Notes: generated by a model from the letters alone, not told the origin. Counted from the first letter of the stretch, positions 17,974 through 28,046 are shown. The stretch: 64,000 nucleotides of DNA from Saprospirales bacterium GYS_P2D (GCA_009833045.1 WUUP01000005.1:62001-126000), one strand, 5' to 3'. A program made the numbers and translations.

Positions 17974-18941
17974 GATCTCCGAGATACTACGAACTCCACT
18001 AAATTTCTGAGACCGAGCATTGCTTCATTTTGAGGATACTTATTCAGAATGGCCAATGCACTAGCTTTATATTCATTCATTTTGAGTTCTGAATAGGATA
18101 TACCATCATGTTGATTTACGAAATTCAACACTTCTTTGAAGGTAGACTTCTTATCGCTTTTCCGCTTGATGAGGTTGATTATTCTACGGCGATCATTATT
18201 TTCACATTTTTGCAGCGAATGAATTAATGGGAGCGTCATTTTCTTTTCTTTGATATCGATACCTGTAGGTTTACCGATATTTTGATATCCATAGTCAAAA
18301 AGGTCATCTTTAATCTGGAAAGCAATACCTGCTAACTCTCCGAATTTCTTAAAGTCTGATACCACTTCTTGTTTGCAGCCTGCACTTGATGCTCCAGCAC
18401 TGCAGGCTGCAGCCATCAGAGATGCAGTCTTCTGTCGGATAACTTCGAAATATACGTCTTCGGTGATATCGAGCTTTCTTGCTTTGTCTATCTGCATAAG
18501 TTCGCCTTCGCTGAGTTCTTTTACCGCCGTAGATACTATTTTCAGTGTTTGGTACTGTTCATGTTCTACAGCTAGCAATAGGCCTTTAGAAAGTAAATAG
18601 TCTCCTACTAATACAGCGATTTTGTTCTTCCAGAGGGCATTTACAGAAAAAAAACCTCTCCTGAGATGAGAGTCATCCACTACATCATCATGGACTAACG
18701 AGGCCGTATGAAGCAGCTCGATCAAAGATGCAGCAGTATATGTCTCATCCTTTATGGGGCCAAAGATCCTCGCACATAAAAATACAAACATAGGACGCAC
18801 CTGTTTTCCTTTTCGCTGGACGATATAGTGCATGATCCGATCGAGGAGAGCCACCTTACTTTTCATAGAATCTCTAAATCGGGATTCAAATAAATTAAGC
18901 TCTTCAGCAATAGGTTTTTTTAATGCGTCTAATTTTGACAT
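17970..18941 (-). CDS. All-trans polyprenyl diphosphate synthase
   Basis: A 323-residue isoprenyl chain elongase that most likely makes the side chain of menaquinone. ATG at 18941 (MSKLDALKKPIAEELNLFE) is preferred; the longer TTG start at 18953 falls inside a promoter-like box (CAAAGTAA on the + strand, 18951-18958). The first aspartate-rich motif DDVVDD is at 85-90 and the second (KDDLFDYGYQ) near 210; the GKQVRP motif at 45-50 binds the substrate diphosphate. The residue before the first motif suggests a long-chain product (octaprenyl or similar), but exact length cannot be read from sequence. It is monocistronic and converges on murA with shared stop bases. Confidence 0.92.
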   Translation of the reverse strand: MSKLDALKKPIAEELNLFESRFRDSMKSKVALLDRIMHYIVQRKGKQVRPMFVFLCARIFGPIKDETYTAASLIELLHTASLVHDDVVDDSHLRRGFFSVNALWKNKIAVLVGDYLLSKGLLLAVEHEQYQTLKIVSTAVKELSEGELMQIDKARKLDITEDVYFEVIRQKTASLMAAACSAGASSAGCKQEVVSDFKKFGELAGIAFQIKDDLFDYGYQNIGKPTGIDIKEKKMTLPLIHSLQKCENNDRRRIINLIKRKSDKKSTFKEVLNFVNQHDGISYSELKMNEYKASALAILNKYPQNEAMLGLRNLVEFVVSRRS

Positions 18942-19073
18942 ATTGGATATCAAAGTAAATCACCAAGGTACATATCTCTTCTTATGTTATGGACATTAGC
19001 GTATACCTTTAGTAATATTGAATTCATCAAATAAATAATGACCTTATTCTCAATGTTTTACTTAGGTAGCGAT

Positions 19074-19081
19074 AAATTTGT
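19074..19081 (+). promoter_or_regulatory. TAAATTTG box adjoining the DUF6427 start
   Basis: A perfect TAnnTTTG match placed 3 bases before the GTG at 19085. If used, transcription would begin at or very near the start codon and give a leaderless message. No good -33 element is visible, so confidence is low. Confidence 0.35.
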
Positions 19082-19084
19082 CGA

Positions 19085-20077
19085 GTGATTCAGATATTTA
19101 AGAAGAATGATATTGTCAATATAATAGCACTGTTGCCATATGTGATAATAGTAAGGCTCTACAGTCTGATCCATCCTAATAGCTATGTACCCACCGAGAG
19201 TGATACTCAGATCACTCAATGGATATTCAGTGAAGGTGGATTGGGTATGCTGTCACAATCTATAATCGCTATCATTCTTGTCTACTTTCAGGCGATCCTG
19301 ATCAACATGCTAGCCAACAATAATCGCATATACCATGTACAATGCGGATATGCCAGTATGTTTTACGTGCTTTTCACCTCATTTGCTCCTGGGCTACAGG
19401 TCTTATCGCCCATACTAATAGGCGCCTTTTTTATCATCTTAGCTACGTTTAATGTTTTTCAAGTCTATAAAATGGCCAATGCCACTACCAATATTTTTAA
19501 TGCGGCCTTACTGTCAGCTATTGCGACATTGATTTACTCTCCATTTTTTTTTGTGGCTATAGCCTTTTTTATTCAGATTGGTATTCTACGTAGTTTCTCG
19601 ATTAGAGAGCGATTACAGTATTTGACAGGATATGGAGTTATATTCTGGATAGTCGGTAGCTTCTGTTACTATCTTGGATGGTTAGAGTGGCCGCTATTGG
19701 TAGGCGTTGATCCTCTCGACTCTGTATTGAAACTCTGGTCATCACCTATTGAGAGCTGGGTATATGTATTGGTCTCTCTATTATTGGTTATCATAGCATT
19801 GATGGGCTATTATAATAACATGAAGAAAAAAGGTATTGAGGTCCGTAAAAAAATAGACTTTTTTTATTGGTTTCTATTAGCTGCCTTAGTCAGCTTTCTA
19901 TTCATGAGAGACTTAAGTTTTACCCATCTGCACTATCTGGCATTTCCTATGAGTATTTTCTTCGCTATGAGCTTTAGTCAGGTGAAGAACACATACAGAT
20001 TGGAGCTAATGCATTTTGTTATCATATTGGCAGTGTTTTTGTCTCTTTTTAAGACTTACGTCTTTGTACAGATATGA
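19085..20077 (+). CDS. DUF6427 multi-pass membrane protein
   Basis: A 330-residue inner-membrane protein starting at GTG with eight to ten hydrophobic helices and short loops. It matches the Bacteroidota DUF6427 pattern (IQIFKKNDIVNIIALLPY at the start, a VPTESDTQITQW region, then repeated hydrophobic spans ending in the ALVSFLFMRDLSFTHLHYLAFPMSIFF region). Function is unknown; the architecture resembles glycosyltransferase-like or polymerase-like integral proteins without their catalytic motifs. A perfect TAnnTTTG box ends only 3 bases before the GTG, so the message could be leaderless or the true promoter may lie elsewhere. Confidence 0.82.
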   Translation: MIQIFKKNDIVNIIALLPYVIIVRLYSLIHPNSYVPTESDTQITQWIFSEGGLGMLSQSIIAIILVYFQAILINMLANNNRIYHVQCGYASMFYVLFTSFAPGLQVLSPILIGAFFIILATFNVFQVYKMANATTNIFNAALLSAIATLIYSPFFFVAIAFFIQIGILRSFSIRERLQYLTGYGVIFWIVGSFCYYLGWLEWPLLVGVDPLDSVLKLWSSPIESWVYVLVSLLLVIIALMGYYNNMKKKGIEVRKKIDFFYWFLLAALVSFLFMRDLSFTHLHYLAFPMSIFFAMSFSQVKNTYRLELMHFVIILAVFLSLFKTYVFVQI

Positions 20078-20120
20078 GTTAATGTTTTATTAACTGGTGG
20101 AGGCTTGATAGAGCATGCCA

Positions 20121-20128
20121 TACATTTG
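20121..20128 (+). promoter_or_regulatory. Promoter -7 box TACATTTG before dsbD-like gene
   Basis: A perfect TAnnTTTG match about 100 bases before the ATG at 20228. It would give a 5' leader of around 95 bases. No clear -33 TTTG at the expected distance. Confidence 0.45.
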
Positions 20129-20227
20129 CACTGTCGATGTAACTTGACGGACAAAATAGATGTATATCAGTATGACCTGACAATCAATTAGTCCTTTCAC
20201 GCTTTACTTAGTAAGAAAAAATACCCG

Positions 20228-22753
20228 ATGATAAGATCAATAGCATTCTTTTTCTTTTCATTTACCTTTCTGGCATTGTCTGCTCAAGAACTGAATCCTG
20301 TAAAGTGGACATTTGAAGCTGAGCCAATATCCCAAAATGAATACATGCTCATCTATACCGCCAGTATAGATAAAGGATGGAATGTGTACTCACAATATAT
20401 TGAGGAAGGAGGCCCTGTACCTACATCTATCTGGTACGATACTGAAGGAGTAGTAGAAAATATAGGAGAAGCCGCAGAAGAGGGTCATAAGAAAGAAGTA
20501 ATGGATCCCATCTTTGAAATGAATGTGATCAAATTTTTGGATGATAAAGATTTCATTATAAAGCAAAAGGTAAAAGTCCTTGATGCGAGCCAGAAGCTAA
20601 AAGGATATCTGACCTATATGACCTGTGATGACGAGCGATGTCTGCCTCCGACAGATGTAGATTTTGAGTTTGATTTTGGTCAAGGAAAATCTTCTGTGCC
20701 GACACAATCTGCCATCTCAGCTCCAGCTCAATCCATGGCTACAACGGTCAGTCCCAAAACTATACTCTCTCGAGAAGGGCCAGTAACATGGTCGATGGAG
20801 GTAAAAAAAAATTCTAATAGCGAAGTAGCGGATTACGATTTAGTCTTCACCGCAGACATAGATGAAGGCTGGACTGTATATAGCCAAGAAGTAGAAGAAG
20901 GCGGCCCTGTACCAACGTCATTTTGGTATGAAAATGTGGATGTAGTCGAACTCATAGGACCTGCCACAGAATCAGGTAAAAGTAAAGAAGGAATTGATCC
21001 CGTTTTTGATGTGAAGGTCAAGAAATATTTGGCCGCAGAGCCATTTGTGCTAACTCAGCCGATCAAAGTAAAAAATGAAAAGGCCGAGCTAATCGGGTAT
21101 CTGACCTATATGACCTGTGATGACAGTAAGTGTCTACCACCGACGGATGTAGAGTTTAAAGTCAATCTCCAGAATGGTAAAATCATATCAGCGAATAGCG
21201 AAGAGGTATTGCAAAATGCAGCTGCCGATATTTCTGGTAACGTCATAGACCAAACAAGACAAGGGTTAAGAGATACTTATCAAGAACCAATAGCAGACTG
21301 TGGGGATGAAGTCCAGAATAGTCAGAGCCCGCTATGGATGTTCATCTTTGGTTTTTTAGGAGGTTTGTTGGCACTTTTGACACCATGTGTGTTTCCTATG
21401 ATACCATTGACGGTGAGTTTTTTCACAAAAGATAGCAAGAAGAAAGGATGGCAAAATGCAGCGATCTATTCACTATCAATCATCGTGATATATGTGACCA
21501 TTGGCTTATTGATCACGATGCTATTCGGAGCTGAAGCGCTCAATCGACTATCGACTAATTGGATAGCGAATACTGCTTTTTTCGTAATATTTATATTTTT
21601 CGCTTTTTCATTTTTCGGATTTTATGAGATCCAGCTACCGAGCTCATGGGCTAACAGGTCCGATAAGATGGCCGATAAAGGAGGTTTAGTAGGGATTTTC
21701 TTCATGGCTTTCACATTGGCTTTAGTATCATTTTCATGTACTGGGCCGATCATCGGGACAGCCATTGTCCAAGCGGCGACTAATCAGATAGGCCCCTTTA
21801 TTGTCATGTTAGGATTTGCTATAGCCTTAGCCTTGCCATTTGGTTTATTTGCGGCATTCCCAGCTTGGCTCAATAGCCTACCACGATCTGGAGGCTGGAT
21901 GACTAATGTCAAAGTGATCTTAGGATTCTTAGAGTTAGCCTTGGCATTTAAGTTTTTGTCTGTAGCTGACATGACCAATAACTGGGGATTCCTGCGCTAT
22001 GAGGTGTTCATGGGAGTCTGGGTATTAGTAGCTATAGCTATGGCCTTGTATGGTTTTGGTTTTATAAAGTTTCCTCATGATAGTCCGATCAAAAAACTAA
22101 GTCCAAGAAGGTGGGCGTTTTCTCTGGGTTCGGTTGCTTTAGCGGTATACTTGGCCACAGGGTTTGTCTATAAACCTGAGACTAATAGCTATAACTCTCT
22201 GCCATTACTCAGTGGTGTGGCACCACCGTCTACATACAATTACTTTTTGCCAGAGCCGACTATAGATGCAGAGCTCAAGAGTCAGTATCCTTCTCTTGGC
22301 AAATGTGCTAACAATATAGATTGCTTCAAAGATTACTATGAGGGATTGGCATATGCTAAAAAAGTGAATAAGCCCCTACTAATCGATATGACGGGATACG
22401 GCTGTGTCAACTGTCGTCGCACAGAAGAACATATCTGGGTCGATGATCGAGTGCGAAATATGCTTTCTGATGATTTTGTGCTCACTTCTTTATACGTAGA
22501 TGATGATAAGAAGCTCGAAGAGATACTCATCTCAAAACCACGAAATAAGAAAATGAGAAACGTGGGGAACAAGTGGGCAGATTTTCAAATAGTAAACTTT
22601 GAGCAAAACTCACAACCACTATATATCATGGTGACTCCTGATGAAGAAGTGATAGCCGCTCCACGTGGGTATAAAGAAGGACTCAATGATTACATAGATT
22701 TCTTAGACTGTGGGCTTTCATCATTCAAGAGTCTATCGTCTACTCAGATGTAG
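20228..22753 (+). CDS. DsbD-like thiol:disulfide interchange protein with duplicated N-terminal domain
   Basis: An 841-residue protein carrying reducing power from cytoplasmic thioredoxin to the periplasm. After the signal peptide (1-19) come two tandem copies of a DsbD N-terminal-like domain (about 24-150 and 184-314), each ending in YLTYMTCDD..CLPPTDV with Cys pairs 133/138 and 297/302. A membrane domain with eight helices follows (about 368-650), with redox cysteines in LTPCVFPMIP and FSCTGPIIG. The C-terminal thioredoxin-like domain (about 695-835) has CVNC at 726-729 and a cis-Pro region (NSQPLYIM). The doubled N-terminus is unlike the single one in E. coli DsbD. It overlaps the convergent serine hydrolase gene by 14 bases. 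Confidence 0.93.
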   Translation: MIRSIAFFFFSFTFLALSAQELNPVKWTFEAEPISQNEYMLIYTASIDKGWNVYSQYIEEGGPVPTSIWYDTEGVVENIGEAAEEGHKKEVMDPIFEMNVIKFLDDKDFIIKQKVKVLDASQKLKGYLTYMTCDDERCLPPTDVDFEFDFGQGKSSVPTQSAISAPAQSMATTVSPKTILSREGPVTWSMEVKKNSNSEVADYDLVFTADIDEGWTVYSQEVEEGGPVPTSFWYENVDVVELIGPATESGKSKEGIDPVFDVKVKKYLAAEPFVLTQPIKVKNEKAELIGYLTYMTCDDSKCLPPTDVEFKVNLQNGKIISANSEEVLQNAAADISGNVIDQTRQGLRDTYQEPIADCGDEVQNSQSPLWMFIFGFLGGLLALLTPCVFPMIPLTVSFFTKDSKKKGWQNAAIYSLSIIVIYVTIGLLITMLFGAEALNRLSTNWIANTAFFVIFIFFAFSFFGFYEIQLPSSWANRSDKMADKGGLVGIFFMAFTLALVSFSCTGPIIGTAIVQAATNQIGPFIVMLGFAIALALPFGLFAAFPAWLNSLPRSGGWMTNVKVILGFLELALAFKFLSVADMTNNWGFLRYEVFMGVWVLVAIAMALYGFGFIKFPHDSPIKKLSPRRWAFSLGSVALAVYLATGFVYKPETNSYNSLPLLSGVAPPSTYNYFLPEPTIDAELKSQYPSLGKCANNIDCFKDYYEGLAYAKKVNKPLLIDMTGYGCVNCRRTEEHIWVDDRVRNMLSDDFVLTSLYVDDDKKLEEILISKPRNKKMRNVGNKWADFQIVNFEQNSQPLYIMVTPDEEVIAAPRGYKEGLNDYIDFLDCGLSSFKSLSSTQM
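20297..21169 (+). repeat. Tandem duplication of the DsbD N-terminal domain coding region
   Basis: Two diverged copies (20297-20677 and 20777-21169) encode the two N-terminal domains. Shared protein landmarks include GW.VYSQ.(V/I)EEGGPVPTS.WY, a (M/I)DP(I/V)F segment, and GYLTYMTCDD. Identity is visible at protein level and moderate, so the duplication is old. Confidence 0.8.
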
Positions 22754-23975
22754 AGCTTGATTTTTGATCGAGTTCATATTGGTAGACGAGCCTGCCGACC
22801 TCTGCTAAAAAAGGTATACCTATAGACTCATATTCGTATATGCCATCGTTATAGATTTCGTTTTCATTGACATGAATCGTGGCAGCAAGAAAAAAGTCTA
22901 TACCCTCGTTATTGTCTTTGATATAAGCGCAATCTGTCAGATAGCCATAGGCCCATCCGACTTTATTAGCGATCTCTATATGATCAGGTATTGGATCCTG
23001 ACTATCTCCATACATTAAGAACTTGACATAACTATCATAGTATGTGGTATCTGACTGTAGATAGGAGATCTCAGTAGGATAGGTAGTCATGACCTTGTAT
23101 AGGTAGTCGTATTGTTCTTTTGATAGATGATACCGTTCTTCTTCCGGATATATCTGAGGATAGATCACACGGATGAGACTCTGCTGCATGTCATTCAGAT
23201 TGATGAAGTTTTTCTCACTCATTTCAAATGGTGCATAGATCACACTATCCAGATCGTCATCATAGTACCCTCTCCCTTTTTGTGTTTTTGTAAGAGGGCT
23301 GAAGCCTTCGTATAGCGCATAGAGTTCATCACGTTCATGAATCACGTTGCCCGTGCTATCGATGATCCTATATGGATTAGCGTATTTATTGCTCTCTGTA
23401 TCAAATCCCCCAATACCAACCCTTGTTCGGATTCGACTATTAGTAAAAATATTTTTCTCCTGATGTCGCTCATTGATATAGTCTTGACCCAGAAATTCAT
23501 ACAGTCTATTGTATGCATTATTATCGCTTATGGCGAAAACTCCCTCAATGAAATGTGCGATATTGGGATATCCAGTAGGGCTCGTGGTATCGATATGCAT
23601 GGTGCTCTGAGGTGCAGCTACGCTATCAAATAAAATAGTCGAGTACATATCGATCTCAGGATATTGATCGGTGAGCTCATTTATATACTCCAGAGCTAAA
23701 AATGCTGCGGGCATTTTCACGGTGCTCGCTGGATAAAAATATCTATCTCTATCAAAGTTAAAATAGTGCGGCTCTAAGATTAGGCTATCTCCGACATGCT
23801 CGATAGAGGTATATATTATCTGTACTTCATACCGGTCTATATCAAACAGTACTCGCTGGACGATATCATGATCTGTATCAAATATCTGATCCCATGGCGA
23901 TCCATACCGAGATGTCTGATCACTATGACAAGACAAAAGACCTATAGAAAAAAATAAAAAGAGTAAGCTACGCAT
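22740..23975 (-). CDS. Serine hydrolase lipoprotein, class A beta-lactamase-like fold
   Basis: A 411-residue lipoprotein. ATG at 23975 gives MRSLLFLFFSIGLLSC with lipobox Cys16; an upstream start at 23996 would spoil the signal. The serine-enzyme motifs are visible: Ser-x-x-Lys as STVK (Ser84, Lys87), SDN at 150-152, and a KVG near the C-terminus in place of KTG. It therefore belongs to the beta-lactamase/DD-peptidase-like superfamily (Beta-lactamase2). The substrate is unknown, and the degenerate KTG argues against a classical beta-lactamase. It is the last of a minus-strand group (mce, TauE, this gene), 1 base after TauE, and overlaps dsbD by 14 bases. Confidence 0.8.
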   Translation of the reverse strand: MRSLLFLFFSIGLLSCHSDQTSRYGSPWDQIFDTDHDIVQRVLFDIDRYEVQIIYTSIEHVGDSLILEPHYFNFDRDRYFYPASTVKMPAAFLALEYINELTDQYPEIDMYSTILFDSVAAPQSTMHIDTTSPTGYPNIAHFIEGVFAISDNNAYNRLYEFLGQDYINERHQEKNIFTNSRIRTRVGIGGFDTESNKYANPYRIIDSTGNVIHERDELYALYEGFSPLTKTQKGRGYYDDDLDSVIYAPFEMSEKNFINLNDMQQSLIRVIYPQIYPEEERYHLSKEQYDYLYKVMTTYPTEISYLQSDTTYYDSYVKFLMYGDSQDPIPDHIEIANKVGWAYGYLTDCAYIKDNNEGIDFFLAATIHVNENEIYNDGIYEYESIGIPFLAEVGRLVYQYELDQKSSSTSE

Positions 23976-23976
23976 A

Positions 23977-24738
23977 TCAGAATATATCAAAAGCACTGAA
24001 TATAGCGATGATAATGACTACCACCAAAACTCGATAGGCCCATATCTCAGCATCAGGATATCGAGAGGCGAGATCAGCCGTGAAGTATCCACCTACAGAT
24101 TGGCCTGAAGCAATTATCAGTCCGAGCTTCCAGTCTATCAGCCCATTCATATGAAATAATGCTACAACTAAGACTGAATAAACGGTCACGATAAATGTCT
24201 TCAGAGCATTAGCATCTATGAGATTATACTTCATGATGAGGACAGTGATGACTAAGAATATCACTCCCATACCCATCTGTATAAAACCGCCGTAAAATCC
24301 CAATGCCCAAAATGCAGGAATAGAAAGCCAAGGATTGTGAATGGCATTTTCGCTGGTTTTGATCAGCCATCGTTTGGGATTGACTAATATAACAAGCAAC
24401 ATTACTAATAACAGATATTTGAATATCAGTTTGAATTGATCATTGGATATGCTCATGGCGACATAGACGCCGATGACTGCTCCGATCACTGCTGTGATGA
24501 TGTGTATTTTAGAGTTAGACAGATTAGAGTAGCGATCATTTTTGATAAATCCTGCACTAGATGCAGCACTCTGAAAAAGAACACCGACACGATTAGTCCC
24601 ATTCGCCATATTGCCAGGGAGTCCCATGAGCTCAGTGAATATGCTCAAAGTGATCGCTGATCCATTACCTGCCAATGTATTAATGATGCCTGCTAAGAGT
24701 CCTCCCAATACTGCTATAATGATGGTTGATGCATCCAT
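23977..24738 (-). CDS. TauE/SafE family membrane transporter
   Basis: A 253-residue inner-membrane protein of the sulfite exporter TauE/SafE (DUF81) family. It has seven to eight hydrophobic helices and the family's N-terminal AGIINTLAGNGSAIT motif, with a second half-repeat containing FYGGFIQMGMGV. Members move sulfite, sulfonates or organic anions; the substrate here cannot be told. It starts 4 bases after mce and ends 1 base before the serine hydrolase, so the three are one transcription unit, though their functions are not obviously connected. Confidence 0.9.
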   Translation of the reverse strand: MDASTIIIAVLGGLLAGIINTLAGNGSAITLSIFTELMGLPGNMANGTNRVGVLFQSAASSAGFIKNDRYSNLSNSKIHIITAVIGAVIGVYVAMSISNDQFKLIFKYLLLVMLLVILVNPKRWLIKTSENAIHNPWLSIPAFWALGFYGGFIQMGMGVIFLVITVLIMKYNLIDANALKTFIVTVYSVLVVALFHMNGLIDWKLGLIIASGQSVGGYFTADLASRYPDAEIWAYRVLVVVIIIAIFSAFDIF

Positions 24739-24742
24739 TGTA

Positions 24743-25147
24743 TTACTCTTTTATTTCTTGACAGAGCTCGATTAGTACTCCATGTGCATTCTTAGGATGT
24801 ACAAAGCAAATCAATTTATTATCTGCTCCTCTTTTAGGTTCATCATTAAGTAGCCTGAAACCCTGATCTTTTAACCGTTTCATCTCGGCTCGGATATCGT
24901 CTACATCAAATGCGATATGGTGTAATCCTTCACCTTTTTTCTCGATATACTTGGCAATGACGCCATCTGGAGTAGTCGAGGCGATGAGTTCTATTTTATT
25001 GGGTCCTGTCCTAAAGAAAGAGGTGGTTACATTTTCTGAAGCTACAGTCTCGGATTTATAGGGCTCTGTACCGAGTAGCTGAGAATAGAGATCATTTGCT
25101 TCATTTATGTTTTTCACGGCTATTCCTATGTGTTCTATTTTTCTCAT
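24743..25147 (-). CDS. mce: Methylmalonyl-CoA epimerase
   Basis: A 134-residue VOC-fold protein interconverting (R)- and (S)-methylmalonyl-CoA between propionyl-CoA and succinyl-CoA metabolism. The start MRKIEHIGIAVKNINEA carries the first metal His (His6). EGLHHIAFDVDDI holds the next, and HGVLIELCQE at the C-terminus supplies the Glu. Length and the NDEPKRGADN-like segment near residue 100 are typical of bacterial epimerases. Methylmalonyl-CoA mutase genes are not in the window. First gene of a three-gene minus-strand unit, downstream of mscL with a terminator between. Confidence 0.93.
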   Translation of the reverse strand: MRKIEHIGIAVKNINEANDLYSQLLGTEPYKSETVASENVTTSFFRTGPNKIELIASTTPDGVIAKYIEKKGEGLHHIAFDVDDIRAEMKRLKDQGFRLLNDEPKRGADNKLICFVHPKNAHGVLIELCQEIKE

Positions 25148-25173
25148 AGAGTGAAGATACAGCGGTGTGAAAC

Positions 25174-25207
25174 AAAAAGAGCTCCGTCAAACGTGCGACG
25201 AAGCTCT
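25174..25207 (-). terminator. Rho-independent terminator after mscL
   Basis: Arms AGAGCTCCGTC (25178-25188) and GACGAAGCTCT (25197-25207) pair over 11 positions with one mismatch around an 8-base loop. On the minus strand the stem is followed by a U run, about 30 bases after the mscL stop. Confidence 0.75.
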
Positions 25208-25236
25208 AATTTATTGTCAAGTCAGACTCTTGAATG

Positions 25237-25638
25237 TTATTTCTTCAATAAGTCTCTGATCTGTGCTAATAACTCTTCTTGAGTAGGACCTGCTGGTGCA
25301 GCTGGGGCCGCAGCCATTTTGTACTTTCTCGCAGCTTTAGTCATCATGAATAACACAAAACCAATGATGATCAAGTTGATGATCGTATTGATCCAAGCGC
25401 CATATCTGATAGCATTTTCTGGCTTGATGATTTCACCGTCAGCACCGATCTCTGCTGGAGATAATACCACCTTAAGATCTGCAAAATCAAGACCTCCAGC
25501 GAAATTACCGATGACCGGCATCATGATGTCATTGACGAATCCATTCACGACTAATCCTACAGCACCTGCTAAGATTACGGCAATCGCAAAGTCGATAACA
25601 TTGCCAGTCATGATAAACTCTTTAAACTCTTTCCACAT
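25237..25638 (-). CDS. mscL: Large-conductance mechanosensitive channel
   Basis: A 133-residue pore protein that opens under membrane tension to release solutes in hypo-osmotic shock. It has the conserved N-terminal amphipathic helix (MWKEFKEFIMTGNVIDFAIAV), TM1 with the GLVVNGFVNDIMMP gate region, a periplasmic loop (about 48-78), TM2 (about 80-102) and a short Ala/Pro-linked C-terminal helix. Length is within the family range. It is monocistronic between terminators on either side. Confidence 0.96.
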   Translation of the reverse strand: MWKEFKEFIMTGNVIDFAIAVILAGAVGLVVNGFVNDIMMPVIGNFAGGLDFADLKVVLSPAEIGADGEIIKPENAIRYGAWINTIINLIIIGFVLFMMTKAARKYKMAAAPAAPAGPTQEELLAQIRDLLKK

Positions 25639-25672
25639 GTTATTACAGTTTTTCGTTAGTTAATATTTATTC

Positions 25673-25709
25673 AAAAAAATAGTGTCGTACTTGAGACGCA
25701 CGACACTAT
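25673..25709 (-). terminator. Rho-independent terminator after aconitase
   Basis: A perfect 10-bp stem (ATAGTGTCGT at 25679-25688, ACGACACTAT at 25700-25709) with an 11-base loop. On the minus strand it runs into seven U. It lies about 50 bases after the aconitase stop and before the mscL start. Confidence 0.88.
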
Positions 25710-25757
25710 CAAAAATAACATATATTTTAAATTAAATATATTTTCTACCAGCGGGCC

Positions 25758-28046
25758 TTAGCTCACACCAGCTTCTTCTCGGATTTTATTTAATGCTGAT
25801 CCTGCTCTTACCCAGTCGATTTGAGCTTGATTATAGGTATGTGCCACTTCAAATGAATCATCAGTACCGTCTGCATGATGCAATACGACAGTAAGTGGTT
25901 TACCTGGGGCCATATCTGCGAAACCGTAAAGGGATACTTTATCATCTTGACGGATCTTATCATAGTCAGCAGTATTGACGAAAGTCAAACCCAGCATACC
26001 TTGCTTTTTAAGATTTGTCTCATGGATACGAGCAAACGACTTAACGATGACGGCCTTCACTCCAAGGAATCTTGGCTCCATAGCTGCATGCTCACGAGAA
26101 GATCCTTCTCCATAGTTTTCTTCTCCGAATACTACGGTACCAATACCAGCAGCTTGATACTTGCGAGCACTATCTGGTACTGCCATAAATTCTGCATTGG
26201 ATGCATCGTCAGCATAGTTAGCGACACTATTCGTCTTTTCGTTGAAATAGTTTACTGCTCCGATCAGACAGTTGTTTGAGATGTTCTCAAGATGACCTCT
26301 GTATCTGAGCCAAGGACCTGCCATAGAGATATGGTCAGTAGTACACTTACCTTTAGCCTTAATGAGGATCCGCATATCGTGCATTTCCTCTGGCTGTATC
26401 GGCTTGAATGGTGTCAAGAGCTGTAATCTCTCTGACTGAGGGTCTACTTTTACTTCTATACTGCTACCATCTTCTGCAGGAGCGTGAAATCCTCTATCCT
26501 CCACAGCGAATCCTTTTGGAGGGAGCTCCCATCCAGTCGGCTCATCGAGCATTACTTCTTCACCATTCTCATTGATGAGTTTATCCGTAGCGGGATTAAA
26601 GTCCAGTCGCCCTGATATAGCTATAGCCGCTACGAGCTCAGGTGACGCTACGAATGCATGCGTATTCGGATTGCCATCCGCTCTCTTGGCGAAATTTCTA
26701 TTGAATGAGTGTACTATAGAATTTTTAGGAGCATTTGCAGGATCGCTATATCTCGCCCACTGTCCTATACATGGTCCACAAGCATTAGTGAATATCTTAG
26801 CATCGAGCTTTTCGAATACTTCCAAAATACCATCTCTGGCCGCTGTATATCTTACTTGTTCTGATCCTGGGTTAATACCAAATTCTGCTTTAGTCTTCAG
26901 CCCCTTATCCAATGCTTGCTGAGCGATAGATGCTGCTCTGGATAGATCCTCATATGATGAGTTAGTACATGATCCGATGAGTCCCCATTCTACCTCCAGT
27001 GGCCAGTCATTTTTAGTGGCAGCCGCTGTCATATCTTTACCGGCGACAGTAGATAGATCTGGAGTGAAAGGACCGTTGAGTAGAGGCTGTAGCTCATCAA
27101 GATTGATCTCGATTACTTGGTCAAAATATTTCTCTGGATCTTCATAGCATTCTGGATCTGCAGTCAAATGTTCTTTGATCTGATCCGCCATCTCTGCGAT
27201 CTCCTCTCTGTCAGTAGCCCTGAGATATCTGCTCATGGAGTCATCATATCCAAAAGTAGATGTCGTAGCACCTATCTCTGCACCCATATTACATATAGTA
27301 CCCTTACCAGTACAGCTCATACCGATAGCTCCTGGGCCAAAGTATTCTACGATCGCACCCGTACCTCCTTTTACAGTGAGGATATCTGCCACCTTTAGGA
27401 TTACGTCTTTTGGCGCAGACCATCCAGAGAGTTTGCCGGTGAGCTTGACACCGATGAGTTTTGGCATCTTAAGCTCCCATGGCATACCGGCCATCACGTC
27501 TACTGCATCAGCGCCACCTACACCGATAGCGACCATACCGAGACCACCAGCATTCACTGTGTGAGAGTCAGTACCGATCATCATCCCTCCTGGGAAAGCA
27601 TAGTTTTCTAATACTACTTGGTGAATGATACCCGCACCAGGCTCCCAGAATCCAATACCATACTTGTCTGATACAGACTCGAGGAAGTTGAATACCTCGT
27701 TGCTGGTATTGATAGCACTCTGGAGATCTTTGTCAGCTCCTAGCTTTGCCTGAATGAGGTGATCACAGTGTACGGTAGATGGCACAGCCACTTTGTCCTT
27801 GCCCGCCATCATAAATTGTAATAATGCCATCTGAGCAGTCGCATCCTGCATAGCTACTCTGTCAGGAGCGAAGAATACATAATCCTTTCCTCGACCATAT
27901 CCCTGAAGAGGAGACTCTTCGTGAAGGTGGCTGTAAAGAATTTTTTCTGCTAAAGTCAAAGGACGATTGAGTGTTGATTTTATTTTCTCAATCTTCCCGG
28001 GAAGGGCATCATAATGCGCCTTAATCATATCTATATCAAACGGCAT
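25758..28046 (-). CDS. Aconitate hydratase (mitochondrial-type)
   Basis: A 762-residue [4Fe-4S] enzyme isomerising citrate to isocitrate in the TCA cycle. Cluster cysteines are in [10 protein letters not shown] and the CxxC of ACGPCIGQW. The N-terminal [25 protein letters not shown] and the swivelling C-terminal domain ([14 protein letters not shown]) are all present. The length and motif set match the eukaryotic mitochondrial-type aconitase that Bacteroidota share, not AcnB. It has its own promoter and a strong terminator. It functionally partners with sdhCAB in this window. Confidence 0.96.
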   Translation of the reverse strand: MPFDIDMIKAHYDALPGKIEKIKSTLNRPLTLAEKILYSHLHEESPLQGYGRGKDYVFFAPDRVAMQDATAQMALLQFMMAGKDKVAVPSTVHCDHLIQAKLGADKDLQSAINTSNEVFNFLESVSDKYGIGFWEPGAGIIHQVVLENYAFPGGMMIGTDSHTVNAGGLGMVAIGVGGADAVDVMAGMPWELKMPKLIGVKLTGKLSGWSAPKDVILKVADILTVKGGTGAIVEYFGPGAIGMSCTGKGTICNMGAEIGATTSTFGYDDSMSRYLRATDREEIAEMADQIKEHLTADPECYEDPEKYFDQVIEINLDELQPLLNGPFTPDLSTVAGKDMTAAATKNDWPLEVEWGLIGSCTNSSYEDLSRAASIAQQALDKGLKTKAEFGINPGSEQVRYTAARDGILEVFEKLDAKIFTNACGPCIGQWARYSDPANAPKNSIVHSFNRNFAKRADGNPNTHAFVASPELVAAIAISGRLDFNPATDKLINENGEEVMLDEPTGWELPPKGFAVEDRGFHAPAEDGSSIEVKVDPQSERLQLLTPFKPIQPEEMHDMRILIKAKGKCTTDHISMAGPWLRYRGHLENISNNCLIGAVNYFNEKTNSVANYADDASNAEFMAVPDSARKYQAAGIGTVVFGEENYGEGSSREHAAMEPRFLGVKAVIVKSFARIHETNLKKQGMLGLTFVNTADYDKIRQDDKVSLYGFADMAPGKPLTVVLHHADGTDDSFEVAHTYNQAQIDWVRAGSALNKIREEAGVS

